From the NCBI GenBank assembly GCA_022885665.1, contig JAGQDJ010000043.1:1-64000 (forward strand): a stretch of DNA of 64,000 bases, read 5' to 3'. Below are positions 40,025 through 50,559 of the stretch, piece after piece; the stretch's first letter is position 1; every line of letters begins with the position of its first letter. Under the pieces are notes generated by a model. The model had not been told where the DNA came from. It made no database searches and was given only the letters and a program-made list of their open reading frames with translations. The DNA is from Triops longicaudatus. Taxonomy: Eukaryota > Arthropoda > Branchiopoda > Notostraca > Triopsidae. Position numbers and translations under genes: made by a program.

Positions 40025-40741
40025 TGAACGGAGCTTGGATCATTTCCCTAATATTGGAGGTGGGTTAGTTATTTGAATAAAAGAGAGATCCCTTGCAGTA
40101 AACTAAATTGGCGATCAACTATCATAGCTTAATAATTTGTACATCTGCTCCTTTCATAAACCCCAATGTCTTGCCGTAATGCTCATTCTGACAGAAAAGT
40201 TCTAGACATGTGAAAGGAGGGTTTGCCAATGTATCAAATAGACACCGATGTAGTTGTGGAAGATCGCTACGGTATCCAGGGTTCTTTTGGGACAAGGGTT
40301 TTGTTGTACACACATTGAAATGTAAGAGTTGGCCATGGTGCACACTGAACTGATATCTGCTCTCCAATATAGGCTCACAGTGGTGTAAAATTCCATTTCT
40401 TGGGAAGATAATGGTGCGACAGAAGCCAGTCTCATGCCGGACCTCAAGCTTTGATCTCGTGTCAAGTCCTTGCGTCTTGCCGGACCTTTTCTCGGAATAC
40501 CTGATCTAGTCACGTTTTGTTGTGCATAGCACAGTACACCGTAGCTGGTCAGTTGGTCAGTACTGAATAGTTCTATTGTTATGTTACTCATAGGTGTACT
40601 TCTTCATAGGTGAACTTCTAATCTGGAATCGGTCTGAACTTTCTCACATTGATAATCTATCGGTATTCTATTCGGAAACTTTTCTGCCTGGAAAACTTGA
40701 TTCGGAAGGAACGACGCAGTGCCTAGAGGACTCAACAGTGA

Positions 40742-40798
40742 GAAGTTTGATATCAAAAGAATAGATCCTAAAATACGAAGTTTGGTATCAAAAGAATA
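40742..40798. repeat. Two near-identical 22-bp direct repeats
   Basis: The motif GAAGTTTGATATCAAAAGA begins at 40742 and recurs at 40777 with one change (GAAGTTTGGTATCAAAAGA), a 35-bp period. Both copies run on into ATA. A further ATCAAAAGG follows. Confidence 0.8.
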
Positions 40799-42438
40799 TC
40801 AAAAGGTTTGTCAGAACGCGATTACGTCCAACCATAAGCGCAAACTCAGTCACGAAGACGAAAAGAAAATAACAATGACCTCACCGTAACAGCGATGGAC
40901 CCTTAGCGTTTCTTATCCTGATGGACATTTGTGAAACGGACGTTCGTAATACTGTGCTGTATAGGAGTTACCGTTGTACCGTTGTAAATGCTAAGAAATA
41001 ATGTCTGTCCAGCTTTACTGTCTATTATAGTAACTGACATATTTACGAGCAATGGAGAAAACTGCCAACTATTTGAACTACGATTTTTTTTTCCACTTCT
41101 TTATTTTTATTGATCAACAGCGTCGAATAAACTCGTTGCCAGGATGGGTTCGTCACACCCCGTAGCCCGGTGGGGTTAGGGGGTTTAGCCCCGTTCCCCA
41201 AAAATTTGCATTGTATAATGGTGAACATATGAGAATTCCAAATGTCCAATAAAATTGCGAATTGACAACCCACCCTCCCCCTGAACTCCCAAACCCCCGC
41301 CGAACCCAAATCCTGACCACGGTAATTGTTCGTCATAGTAGGCTGTTTTATTTTTTTTATTAACGCATATTTGACAACAAGCTGCAAGAAAAGGGCGTAA
41401 GCATGGGGTTTGCCATTTTGCAAGTATCATGTTAATCAAGCCTATCAGTATAATTATAAATGTATCGGAACAACTTGTCGATGTGTATTCATGAAATGTC
41501 CAGCCCAATTGCCCCTGATCTCCTCATCTGGGTCTCACTGAAACTAACGCTTTATTGCTGTGTAGTATGTTACTAAAGTGAAGCGCGTTCAGACACAGAT
41601 ACATCGAAGCTATTCGAACTCTATTTTGCGTAATGCAGTAACATTTACTAGTCTTGTATTTTCGTCCATTCACAATAAATTATTCTAGTATACCAAATTT
41701 CTGGAGTTTCAAAAATGTAATTGTGTCAACATAAATAAATAAATAAGTTAGTCGTTAGATTAGGATTAATAAGAACTATTTTCCGAAGAATCGCTGGTGA
41801 CTTATTTATTATTTATTTAAGGTATCTTAATACAGTGTACAACGTATCCATACGTTTGTGTCTTTCAGATGACATCCCGTACGTATAAGACATTCATAGG
41901 ATGTGATAGGCGTATAGAAGACGTACAATGTAAATTTAATAGACGTCTGAAGACGTGTGCACTACTAGAAATTTTATATTAGGGACCTTCGATTGAAGTT
42001 TTAGTACAATTATTTGATACTTCCAGTCAGCTCCGCGTTCATACTACCAAGCCTGTTCCATGGACTATACTCTACGGTCTGTTCAATTAAGTGGACACTA
42101 CTTCGATCTTTATTCGCGTACAATACAATACTAGTCTTCAAATACCATTTTCGCATAGAACATTGTCGGCATAATGGAAAATAACGACATAATTGCATAG
42201 GTGACATAACGGAAATGGTAAGTTTCATGTACCATAGATTAAATATGCTGAAGATAGAATAATAATGCCAGACAGTTGTCACCTATGGCTAACCATGTCT
42301 TAGGTCAAGCCACAGAGGTATTTATCAGTTTTCGAATCAAAGTTTCGAATGGGCCACGGTAGTGTCCGATCATCGCGCCGCTATGCGGATTTTTGCTTGA
42401 ATTGCTTGACCGAGTCGAAAGCATTACAGACGTGAAAA

Positions 42439-45400
42439 ATGGCGTGGCAACCTGAGCACGAAGGATTATTGCAAATTTTGCAGTTGTTGAAAGAATCACA
42501 ATCACCTGACACAGCTACACAACGAGCAGTACAACAGGTTAGCTAATTAAAACATTTAGGACTGTCAGTAAAGGCTTTAACAAGTCGAAAACAAGAAAGT
42601 TATTGTTGTACTGAGCGGTAGGCAACGCATGCCCTATCATTTGGGTTTCCTTCTCCCTGCTAGATGTGTAGGTTACGTAATGTCTTTTTTCTTTTAATAG
42701 AAATTGGAAGAGCTGAATAAGTACCCAGACTTCAACAGCTACTTGATCTTCGTTCTGACCAAGCTAACCTCTGAAGATGAGCCGACTCGCTCTCTCAGTG
42801 GCTTGATTCTCAAGAACAATGTCAAAGCACACTTCCACAAATTTCCTGCCCCAGTTGCAGAGTTCATTAAGAGTGAATGTTTGTCAGCAGTTGGCGATCC
42901 TTCACCACTTATTCGGGCGACTGTTGGCATCCTGATCACGACAATTGCATCCAGAGGTGAGTTGACCAACTGGCCGCAACTCTTACCCAAGCTATGTGAA
43001 TTACTAGACTCCCAGGATTACAATGTCTGCGAAGTAAGTGGCTCAGATACTTTTTCTGCCAGCATGGGTCTTAATGGCCCGTCCATCTTTCACAGGGAGC
43101 TTTTGGAGCTTTGCAGAAAATATGTGAAGATTCAGCCGAGCTTTTAGATACCGACGCTTTGAATCGACCGTTGAACGTCCTCATTCCGAAGTTCATCCAA
43201 TTTTTTCAACATTCAAGTCCTAAAATCCGATCTCATGCAATTGCCTGTGTCAATCAGTTCATTATTGGCCGTGCCCAGGCACTTATGGTTCATATTGATA
43301 GCTTCCTTCAGGTAAGAAACCTGTCAAACCTTGCAACACACCATCATAAGTTTGGTCCTTTTTTACCTTTTTGTAGAGTTTGTTCCATTTGGCGGCAGAT
43401 GAAGATCCAGAAGTGCGGAAAAATGTCTGTCGGGCGTTAGTCATGCTGTTGGATGTACGAATGGATCGACTAATGCCTCACATGCATAACATCATAGAAG
43501 TACGTCGCGTGCTGTGCACACCCTTCATAATACTAAGAACTAACATGTATTCGTTTCTGTTGTAGTACATGCTGCTCCGTACACAAGATCAGAATGAAAA
43601 CGTTGCTCTGGAAGCCTGTGAGTTTTGGCTCTCTTTGGCAGAACACCCAATTTGTAGGGACGTTTTGGCTCCCAACTTGCCGAAACTTGTGCCTGTTTTA
43701 GTGCGAGGAATGCGTTATTCGGAAATCGACGTTATCCTGCTCAAAGTAAAAGATTTATGTTGTTTCTCTGAAAGAGGGAAAAAAAGCTGAGGTCCCTTTG
43801 GACGTTTTTCAAGAATGCGACAATACGTATTTTTACGTTTGTTCTGGGTATTAGGGTGACGTTGAGGAAGACGAGATGATTCCAGATCGTGAACAAGATA
43901 TTCGCCCGCGTTTCCATAAATCCCGCACACATCAAATGCGGCATAGCATTGGCTCGGATGGAGGACCCGGTGAAAATGGCGAACAGGCTATAACCAGCGA
44001 TGATGAAGATGAAGATGATGGAATGGACTCGGATGAAGCGTTGTCCGATTGGAATTTACGTAAGTTTCGATACAATGAATTTCCAGATTTGAAAATGCTA
44101 AAGACAATTTGTATCGTATCCGGTATGGTCTAGTGGTTAGGATAGCTGGCTCTCACCCAGCAGGCCCGGGTTCGATTCCCGGTACCGGAATATATTTTTA
44201 ATATAGAAGAATGTAATCAATTAGGATCTTTTTAAAATCATTTATTATTGTCATTTCACTTCAGTTTTATCGAGGACAAATTTTTGGTTCGAGTATATTG
44301 CAGTTAAACGCATAATAGATGCATTATTTTCTACTATAATGTGATAATTATGATCCGCAGGTAAATGCAGTGCTGCTGCCTTGGATGTCTTAGCCAACGT
44401 GTTCAGAGATGATTTACTGCCCGTGTTATTGCCAATTTTGAAAGAAACTTTGTTTCACCACGAATGGGAAGTGAAAGAGTCTGGAATCTTGGCTTTAGGT
44501 GCCATTGCCGAAGGTAAGTAAACAATTTTTACTTTATTATGTCAACTTAATTTTTTCTAGAGTTTTGTTTAACTTGTTTTATTTCTATTGTTGAATAGGC
44601 TGTATGAGCGGAATGATTCCCCATTTGCAAGAACTCGTACCCTACCTTGTAAACTGTTTGTCAGATAAGAAAGCTTTAGTGCGCGCTATAACTTGCTGGA
44701 CTTTGAGTCGGTATTCACATTGGGTAGTTGGCCAGCCGCATGACATGTTCCTAAAGCCCTTAATGACCGAAGTAAATTGAATTTACCGATAAGAAACGAT
44801 TAATAGAACGTGAACGAGCGCTACATATCCCCCATGTTCTTAATAGTTGCTGAGTCGCGTGTTGGATGCAAACAAACGCGTCCAGGAAGCGGCGTGCTCA
44901 GCGTTTGCCACGTTAGAAGAGGAAGCCTGTACAGAACTTGTACCTTATTTGGGTTTCATCCTAGAAACTTTGGTTTTCGCATTCAGTAAATATCAGGTAA
45001 AAGCTTTGGTACAGAACTTTTAACTTTCCGTATAACCACTGAGATTTTTCCTAGTATAAAAATCTGTTGATCCTTTACGACGCTATTGGAACCCTAGCTG
45101 ACTCTGTTGGACATCATCTTAACAAACCCGAGTATATAAATCTGTTAATGCCACCGTTGATCAGCAAATGGAACGTCTTAAAAGACGAAGACAAAGATTT
45201 GTTTCCTCTCCTAGAAGTAAGAATATGTAACAACAACGTAAAGAATGTTGTTCTAAAGTCTTTGATTTTAGTGTCTTTCAAGTGTGGCCACAGCGTTGCA
45301 ATCTGGTTTCCTGCCGTATTCAGAACCGGTGTATCGAAGATGTGTATCTTTAGTCGAACAGACCCTTAACCAGCATATAGTATGAGTTCGTTTTTTCCAG

Positions 45401-47551
45401 TTGCGCCTTGTTTATGGATATTGTCCATCTAGGCTAACCAACAGCAGCCAGAGCAGTTTGAAGCTCCAGACAAGGATTTCATGATAGTGGCACTAGATTT
45501 GTTATCCGGATTAACTGAAGGCTTGAATGGGCAAATGGAACATTTGGTCGTGTCTTCGAACATAATGCAGCTACTTTATCAATGCATGCAGGATCCCATG
45601 CCGGAAGTACGACAGTCGTCTTTTGCCTTATTAGGGGATTTAACAAAGGCGTGTTTCCAGCATGTACATCCATGCATTAGTAAGTGACCGTTTTTTTTTA
45701 CTTCATAGTCGTGTAGGTTTTCGTCTCTTAGCCGAAGATCTCCTATCAAAAGTTGTTGAGGGACTTTTAAATTTCCTGTCTAGAAAAGTTCAGTTTCCTC
45801 AGTAGTGACTGTGCCGTATTTTGTTTGTAGTGTAATGTAGATTATTTTATGTAATTTAATGGCGTAAGAATCATAGTTATTTTAGTGGATATAAGCTTAC
45901 ACTTTTGTTTGAACTTTGCGGTGGACGTGTCTTTCAGTTAGTTTGGAGTATTTTTCAGTTTATTTTTCATGCCTTAACCTTGAAGATTCTTAACCGATCT
46001 GAACCTTTATCTTTAGATGACATTTTACCAATTCTGGGCCAGAATTTAAACCCCGAATTCATCTCGGTGTGCAATAATGCCACGTGGGCTATTGGCGAGA
46101 TTGCTGTTAAATTAGGTAATACGAATTTGTTGAAATAGAGTGGAAGCTATCTTGACCATTTTGTTAACCTTTCATGTCTTCAGCTGTCCATGAAATGCAA
46201 CCCTACGTGACGGTGTTTCTTAACCAGCTCACGTCCATCATCAATCGTCCGAATACACCGAAAACTCTCTTGGAGAATACGGGTAAGTTTCTCGTCTTAA
46301 GAACAAATAATTGTGTATCCCTTTCCAAAGTCTTAGTTTTGAATTTCTTGCCGCTGTTTGGATTAACGCTAAAGCAATATGTGCCACATATGGGCAAATA
46401 ATAATGTAAACCATTATTTATGGAGCTGCGTTATTTCTTGAATTGAATTATGGTGTGATCGTCCAGTCCAATTCAGTTGCACTGGTAGATTCATTTTTGG
46501 TCCATATTTTGAATGGCTCCATCATAATTTGTTGTATGGGTTTGTTCTTGATCTTGTTATCATTATTATTCCAACGTTTTCTCATTGGTTGTTTTTGTTT
46601 GTTTGTTTCTTTTTTTTTCCTTCGGTACCTTAACATTCCTTTGGCTCCCCCGTTGGTTTGTTACCTTTGGTTACACACCTCTTTCACTTCGTTCGGCCAT
46701 GACCATGGATACCACCTTAATCCTGTGACCACTTACACTTTCCTGGAAAACCAACAATGTTTACCATACCACGCCGAAATTCGCCCTTATTACCTTATTA
46801 TAACCAATGTTTAGCCATCACGATCGGGCGCTTAGGTCTTGTCTGCCCCCAGGAAGTGGCTCCTTCTTTGCAACAATTCGCCAGACAGTGGTCTGTAAAA
46901 CGTTTCTATTTTTTACATTCTGTACCTGTTATTTATTTTTATTTTTTCTTTCGTCTATCTCAGTTTGTTGGAATTATCTCTGTTTTCATCCCATAACGCT
47001 TTCATCTGTAATTTTTGTGTGTATTTTGTGTGTTCGTTATTTTTTGTAATGCTTATAGAGAGAAGAACTAGGATATTTCGCATATTGCATGGATTCTTTT
47101 AATTCTCCAGACTTCAGGCGATATTATATTAAACAGATAGTAATTCACTGTCAATTGTTTTTATTCATAGGTGTCTGTCTTTGCGAAACATCAGAGATAA
47201 CGAAGAAAAAGACTCCGCTTTCCGGGGCATGTGTCACATGATCACCGTGAATCCTGCAGGAATCGTGAATGATTTCATCTTCTTTTGTGATGCAGTGGCC
47301 TCTTGGTCCAATCCTAAAGCGGACTTGAAAGAATGCTTCCATAGAGTAAGTTTTACGATACTTCTGCGCATTCAGGAAAACTTCCCTGTTTTAAGGGTTT
47401 TTGTATCTTGTGAAAAATTTACGTTTTTGTTCATTTTATGTAGATCTTACACGGATTTAAGAGTCAAGTTGGCGATGAAAATTGGAAGCGATTTTCAGAT
47501 CAATTCCCGCCGCCATTAAAGGAGCGAATGTCCTTACATTACGGATTATAA
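42439..47551 (+). CDS. TNPO1: Transportin-1 (karyopherin beta-2) nuclear import receptor
   Basis: Transportin imports PY-NLS cargoes such as hnRNP and ribosomal proteins through nuclear pores and releases them on RanGTP. Exons: 42439-42537, 42701-43033, 43096-43311, 43377-43499, 43566-43745, 43855-44059, 44361-44513, 44599-44771, 44847-44996, 45055-45216, 45272-45379, 45433-45679, 46017-46115, 46184-46282, 46815-46890, 47171-47345, 47444-47551. They sum to 901 residues (human 898). Conservation is very high throughout the HEAT repeats: LLQILQLLKESQSPDT at the N-terminus, RSLSGLILKNNVKAHF, DKDLFPLLE, QSSFALLGDLTKACFQHV and SLRNIRDNEEKDSAFRG. The acidic H8 loop needed for cargo release is present at about residues 350-383 (SDDEDEDDGMDSDEALSDW). 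The donor after 46890 (TG|GTCTGT) is weak but gives the conserved Trp-Cys junction. A tRNA gene sits in intron 6. Confidence 0.97.
44119..44190 (+). tRNA. tRNA-Glu (anticodon CTC) inside a transportin-1 intron
   Basis: This is a 72-nt gene with a full cloverleaf. The acceptor stem TCCGGTA pairs with TACCGGA. The anticodon stem GCTGG/CCAGC (44145-44149 and 44157-44161) encloses a 7-nt loop with anticodon CTC at 44152-44154, reading GAG (Glu). The internal A box (TGGTCTAGTGG) and B box (GGTTCGATTCC) are intact. A T5 pol III terminator follows at 44195-44199. There is no intron and no encoded CCA, as usual in animals. It lies in the sense orientation between transportin exons ending at 44059 and starting at 44361. 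Confidence 0.97.
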
Positions 47552-47688
47552 CGCGTGTCCTGTTTCAGAGCGTGGTAATGATATGTGAATTACAGACCTG
47601 GACACAAGCCAATTGACCTCATACAAGCTCCGCATTGCGAAGCAATTTTTCTTGAAACGGCCATTCGTTGCATTTATGGCTTGGCCTA

Positions 47689-47694
47689 AATAAA
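47689..47694 (+). terminator. Poly(A) signal AATAAA of transportin-1
   Basis: First canonical signal, 138 bp after the stop. A later AATAAA at 49399-49404 overlaps the CEP41 stop codon and could serve a long isoform. Confidence 0.6.
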
Positions 47695-49318
47695 TGTGTC
47701 TAATTGCTGTAGATTTTCCCCTGTTGTATTGGTCCAGGTCTGATTGTTTTGACTGGAAGTTAGTCACTAATTAACTATCTTTTTCTTTAGGTAGAAAGGT
47801 GAAATTGTTAAGGATGATAAAACGCGAGGCTGGCAATAATTTAGGCTGTACTTAAAGAACCCAGTTTGATTGTGAGAATTAGGAAAACGTTTTGCACTTT
47901 TCCCCAACTGTTTGAAAACATTGCTAGCTTATGTTAAGCTGATAAGGACAGTCGTATTATGTATTTTAGCTTAAGTTGAGAATGGACATTAACCTTGACC
48001 CTCTGTCACTTAGGAATTTTTTTTTTTCTGTGTATGCGGGTGTTCCAAAAATAGCAAGTTTCCGTTCGGGTTGTAACACTCTTTTGATAGCACGTTTTTG
48101 TTTTTGCTCCAAAGGATAAGATCCAACTGTCTTGTAATACCACAAAAGTATATGACATGATTTAAAGATAAGGCTAAGTTTAATGTGATAAATTTAAGTG
48201 ACAATTAAGGCCCCCTAATTATAACTTTACAAGTATAAGGTCCTGTGTAACAAAAGAAGAGATTGCCTAGACATTACTAGGATCCATCAATCCCGGATTT
48301 AGATTTTAAGATATTTGCTACGTTTATCGAGCTAAGATTTAAGAAAATGTTAGCGAAGCGAAGTAACGTCAAGCTAGTTAAGAACCAGGTTTTAAGTGCG
48401 GCCTAGGTTTGTACTTCTCAGTATAAACTATCCTTTCCGACGTTAACAAGAGGGTGGGTTACAAGGGGTGAAACAAAGAGAATTGAACAAAACGTGATTC
48501 GTGCAGATTTAACAGCGATTTTCATTTTCAATCGTAGGACCTCATTCAAAAGTTCATTGTTGCAAAATGGGGGGGTTTTTGGTCTCCTAGTTAGACTGTG
48601 ATAAATGTTTCCAAATGCTCACATTAAAGGGTTTTCTTTCATTTTTGCACCAATTTTCAGATTTTTTTCTGGGTCAAATTGTTCAAAAGCAGTTTTGTAC
48701 TGGGAACTTTTAAGATTCCGTACGCTATAATGGGATTAAGGGGAGAGACAATCTTGTAAAGCTTTTTTTTTTTCATTTGTAAAAACAAGGGTAGGGATTC
48801 TTACTGGGTCATCATTTGCAAGGTCTAGTCGTTTTTTTAAATAAAAGAGAAAATTCCAGGTTTTGCGGACATAAAAATAGAATAACGATTAAGCCATTTT
48901 CGCTGCATTCTTATTCCCCTTTCGATTACTACTTTTACGGGTTGGAAATATTTTTTTATTATTACTGTACTTTGGGGGGATTGTATTGTTGTAAAACGTC
49001 GACCTAGGCCGGAGTTACATTTTAGACTATTTTTATAAGCATTGTCCATTATTGTGCTCTAAGACTTATGATAAGGCTAAGTAATGTGTGTTAAGAAGTA
49101 TCTGTATTGAAGTCAGAACTTTGTCCCTCATCAATTCTGCGTTTTGTGTGTGATGATTTGTCCAAGATTTGCATGACTGCTTTAGGAGTTCTCAATTCCC
49201 CAGCTAGAAATAGAAATTCCCAATAATTTCTTGCTGCTCGCAAATTATATCAGTTACAATACAAGCATATAAGTAGGATATTTCATTCCTTTTCTCTCAA
49301 TTCCTTAAACCAAAGTGA

Positions 49319-49324
49319 TTTATT
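49319..49324 (-). terminator. Poly(A) signal of CEP41
   Basis: TTTATT on the + strand reads AATAAA on the minus strand, 73 bp past the CEP41 stop. Confidence 0.6.
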
Positions 49325-49396
49325 TAAAGGTGTCGTTTGGCGCCTTGTTGTTGGAAACCATTTCGGCTCGTGACATGTGTACCTAGTTTAGTTGGA

Positions 49397-50337
49397 TTAA
49401 TAAAGTCTTAAAATTCTCCACTGTTCTAACTGTCCCTTACTTCGATTTCCCGACGACAGTTGACCTAATTTCTCCGTAAGACTTCGTAAATCTGCCTCCA
49501 CGAAGCGAGTTTTATCTTGTGTGAACAAACCATGAGGAAATAGCTGCGAAGCCACCTGAAACGAAGACATGTTTAATATTTTGCTTCGCACTAGACAAAG
49601 AAACCTGAAACATTGGAAGTTTTACCTTCGATCCACCGCTAAGCATGAATACATTTGTATACCCTCGCTGCACCAGAGTCGAAGCGCACTGAGGTGCTAT
49701 CATCTCGTCGTAGTCGTATATAACGATAACTTTCCCAGGTGCGTTTTTCTGTGATGACTCACTTGTAATTAGAAAACTCTAAGGCGAAGGCTAAGTTAAT
49801 GGGTTCTTACAAACGCTAATAACTGAGGCGTTTCAAAAGTCAAAGCACGCGCAAGCCTAGCGATGGGGAAATGATGACTTGTGATCATGTGTCCTTTTTT
49901 ATATTCTTCGACATCTCGAACATCCAATAACAAGTACGGCATATGATCAGTCAACGACTCCTTGGCCGCGTCTCCTAACTCTTCCAGCTCTTGGAGCAAA
50001 TAAGCAGTTTCCACCATCATTGAGACGAGAAGTGATTGCTTAATACGTTTGAAAATCTCGTCCATACGAAATCTGAAGCTTTTTTGCACCATATCCAGTT
50101 CTTCGTGAAGCTTTCGTAAGTTTAGTCCTAAAACCACGGCATTCTGGATAGTGGCAGTCTTAGACAAAGAAAACGTTGGAGTATACCTGTATCTGTCACG
50201 TGTTTGATTTTTTCGTACTTGGTAGATTTCTAGCGAAAGCAAATGAGAAACGCATGGAAATATGTAAGATTTAAAAAAAGGATGCCAAAGCGATCAATAA
50301 TACTGACTTTGCTGTGTTTGGCCGTGGAGACGCTCAT
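49397..50337 (-). CDS. CEP41: CEP41, centrosome/cilium protein with rhodanese-like domain
   Basis: CEP41 acts at centrosomes and cilia, where it supports tubulin polyglutamylation. Exons on the minus strand: 50308-50337, 50187-50229, 49811-50127, 49626-49748, 49397-49555; 223 residues. The N-terminal part matches human CEP41 (KYEKIKHVTDTG, then FRFRMDEIFKRIK), which fixes a 59-nt intron between exons 2 and 3. The rhodanese-like domain covers about residues 75-175: PYLLLDVRDVEEYKKGH, KNAPGKVIVIYDYDE, RGYTNVFMLSGGSK. No cysteine occupies the active-site loop (YDYDEMIAPQ), as in human CEP41, so it is presumably not a sulfurtransferase. It is much shorter than human CEP41 (373 residues): the acidic linker between the two conserved parts and most of the C-terminal tail are missing. 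It shares a 222-bp divergent promoter interval with RanBP3. Confidence 0.88.
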
Positions 50338-50559
50338 TCCTGACGCTTTAGACAGGCAGCTTTTCGATCTTTCCATAAATTCCGAAAGAAAAATCTAGCT
50401 TTAAGGATTAAAGATCAAGAGAACACCGTGTTTTGTAATTGTGTCTCCAAGGTAGCGGTTCTAGTTTGTGTTATCCGCTCCTTTTATTTGATTAGTTATT
50501 TGATAGGTTACAATTCCGCACGACAGCGGCGCTGTCTGGCTTGTGTATTCTGGATCAAC
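50338..50559. promoter_or_regulatory. Bidirectional promoter interval, CEP41 / RANBP3
   Basis: The ATG codons of CEP41 (minus) and RANBP3 (plus) are only 222 bp apart, with opposite orientation. The interval must hold both 5'UTRs and both start sites. It has no clear TATA box. A GC-richer patch GACAGCGGCGCTGTC (50522-50536) is an odd-length perfect palindrome. Confidence 0.7.

Larger units (their letters stand above)
38752..42438. other. ARID1 3'UTR, intergenic DNA and transportin upstream region
   Basis: No gene is recognisable. AATAAA signals on the + strand at 40019-40024 and 40077-40082 are candidates for the ARID1 3' end, giving a UTR of about 1.3 kb. A short repeated segment lies at 40742-40798. 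A minus-strand open frame at 40202-40591 has no recognisable family. The region before 42439 should hold the transportin promoter. Confidence 0.6.
47552..49396. other. Region between the convergent transportin-1 and CEP41 genes
   Basis: No gene is recognisable. It holds the transportin 3'UTR with poly(A) candidates at 47689-47694 and, much further, 49399-49404, plus the CEP41 3'UTR with a minus-strand signal at 49319-49324. It is AT-rich with several long T runs. An octamer ATTTGCAT is at 49167-49174. Confidence 0.65.

Noticed and set aside
40202..40591. 129-codon minus-strand open frame between ARID1 and transportin-1
   Set aside because: Looks moderately protein-like but I recognise no family, and no exon partners are visible. 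It could be a chance frame or a decayed fragment.
50128..50186. Reading through the 59-nt stretch as coding in CEP41, or a 28-nt intron within it
   Set aside because: Read-through gives a sequence that breaks the conserved DTG block. Splicing out all 59 nt restores exact length agreement with human CEP41, while a 28-nt intron breaks the frame.
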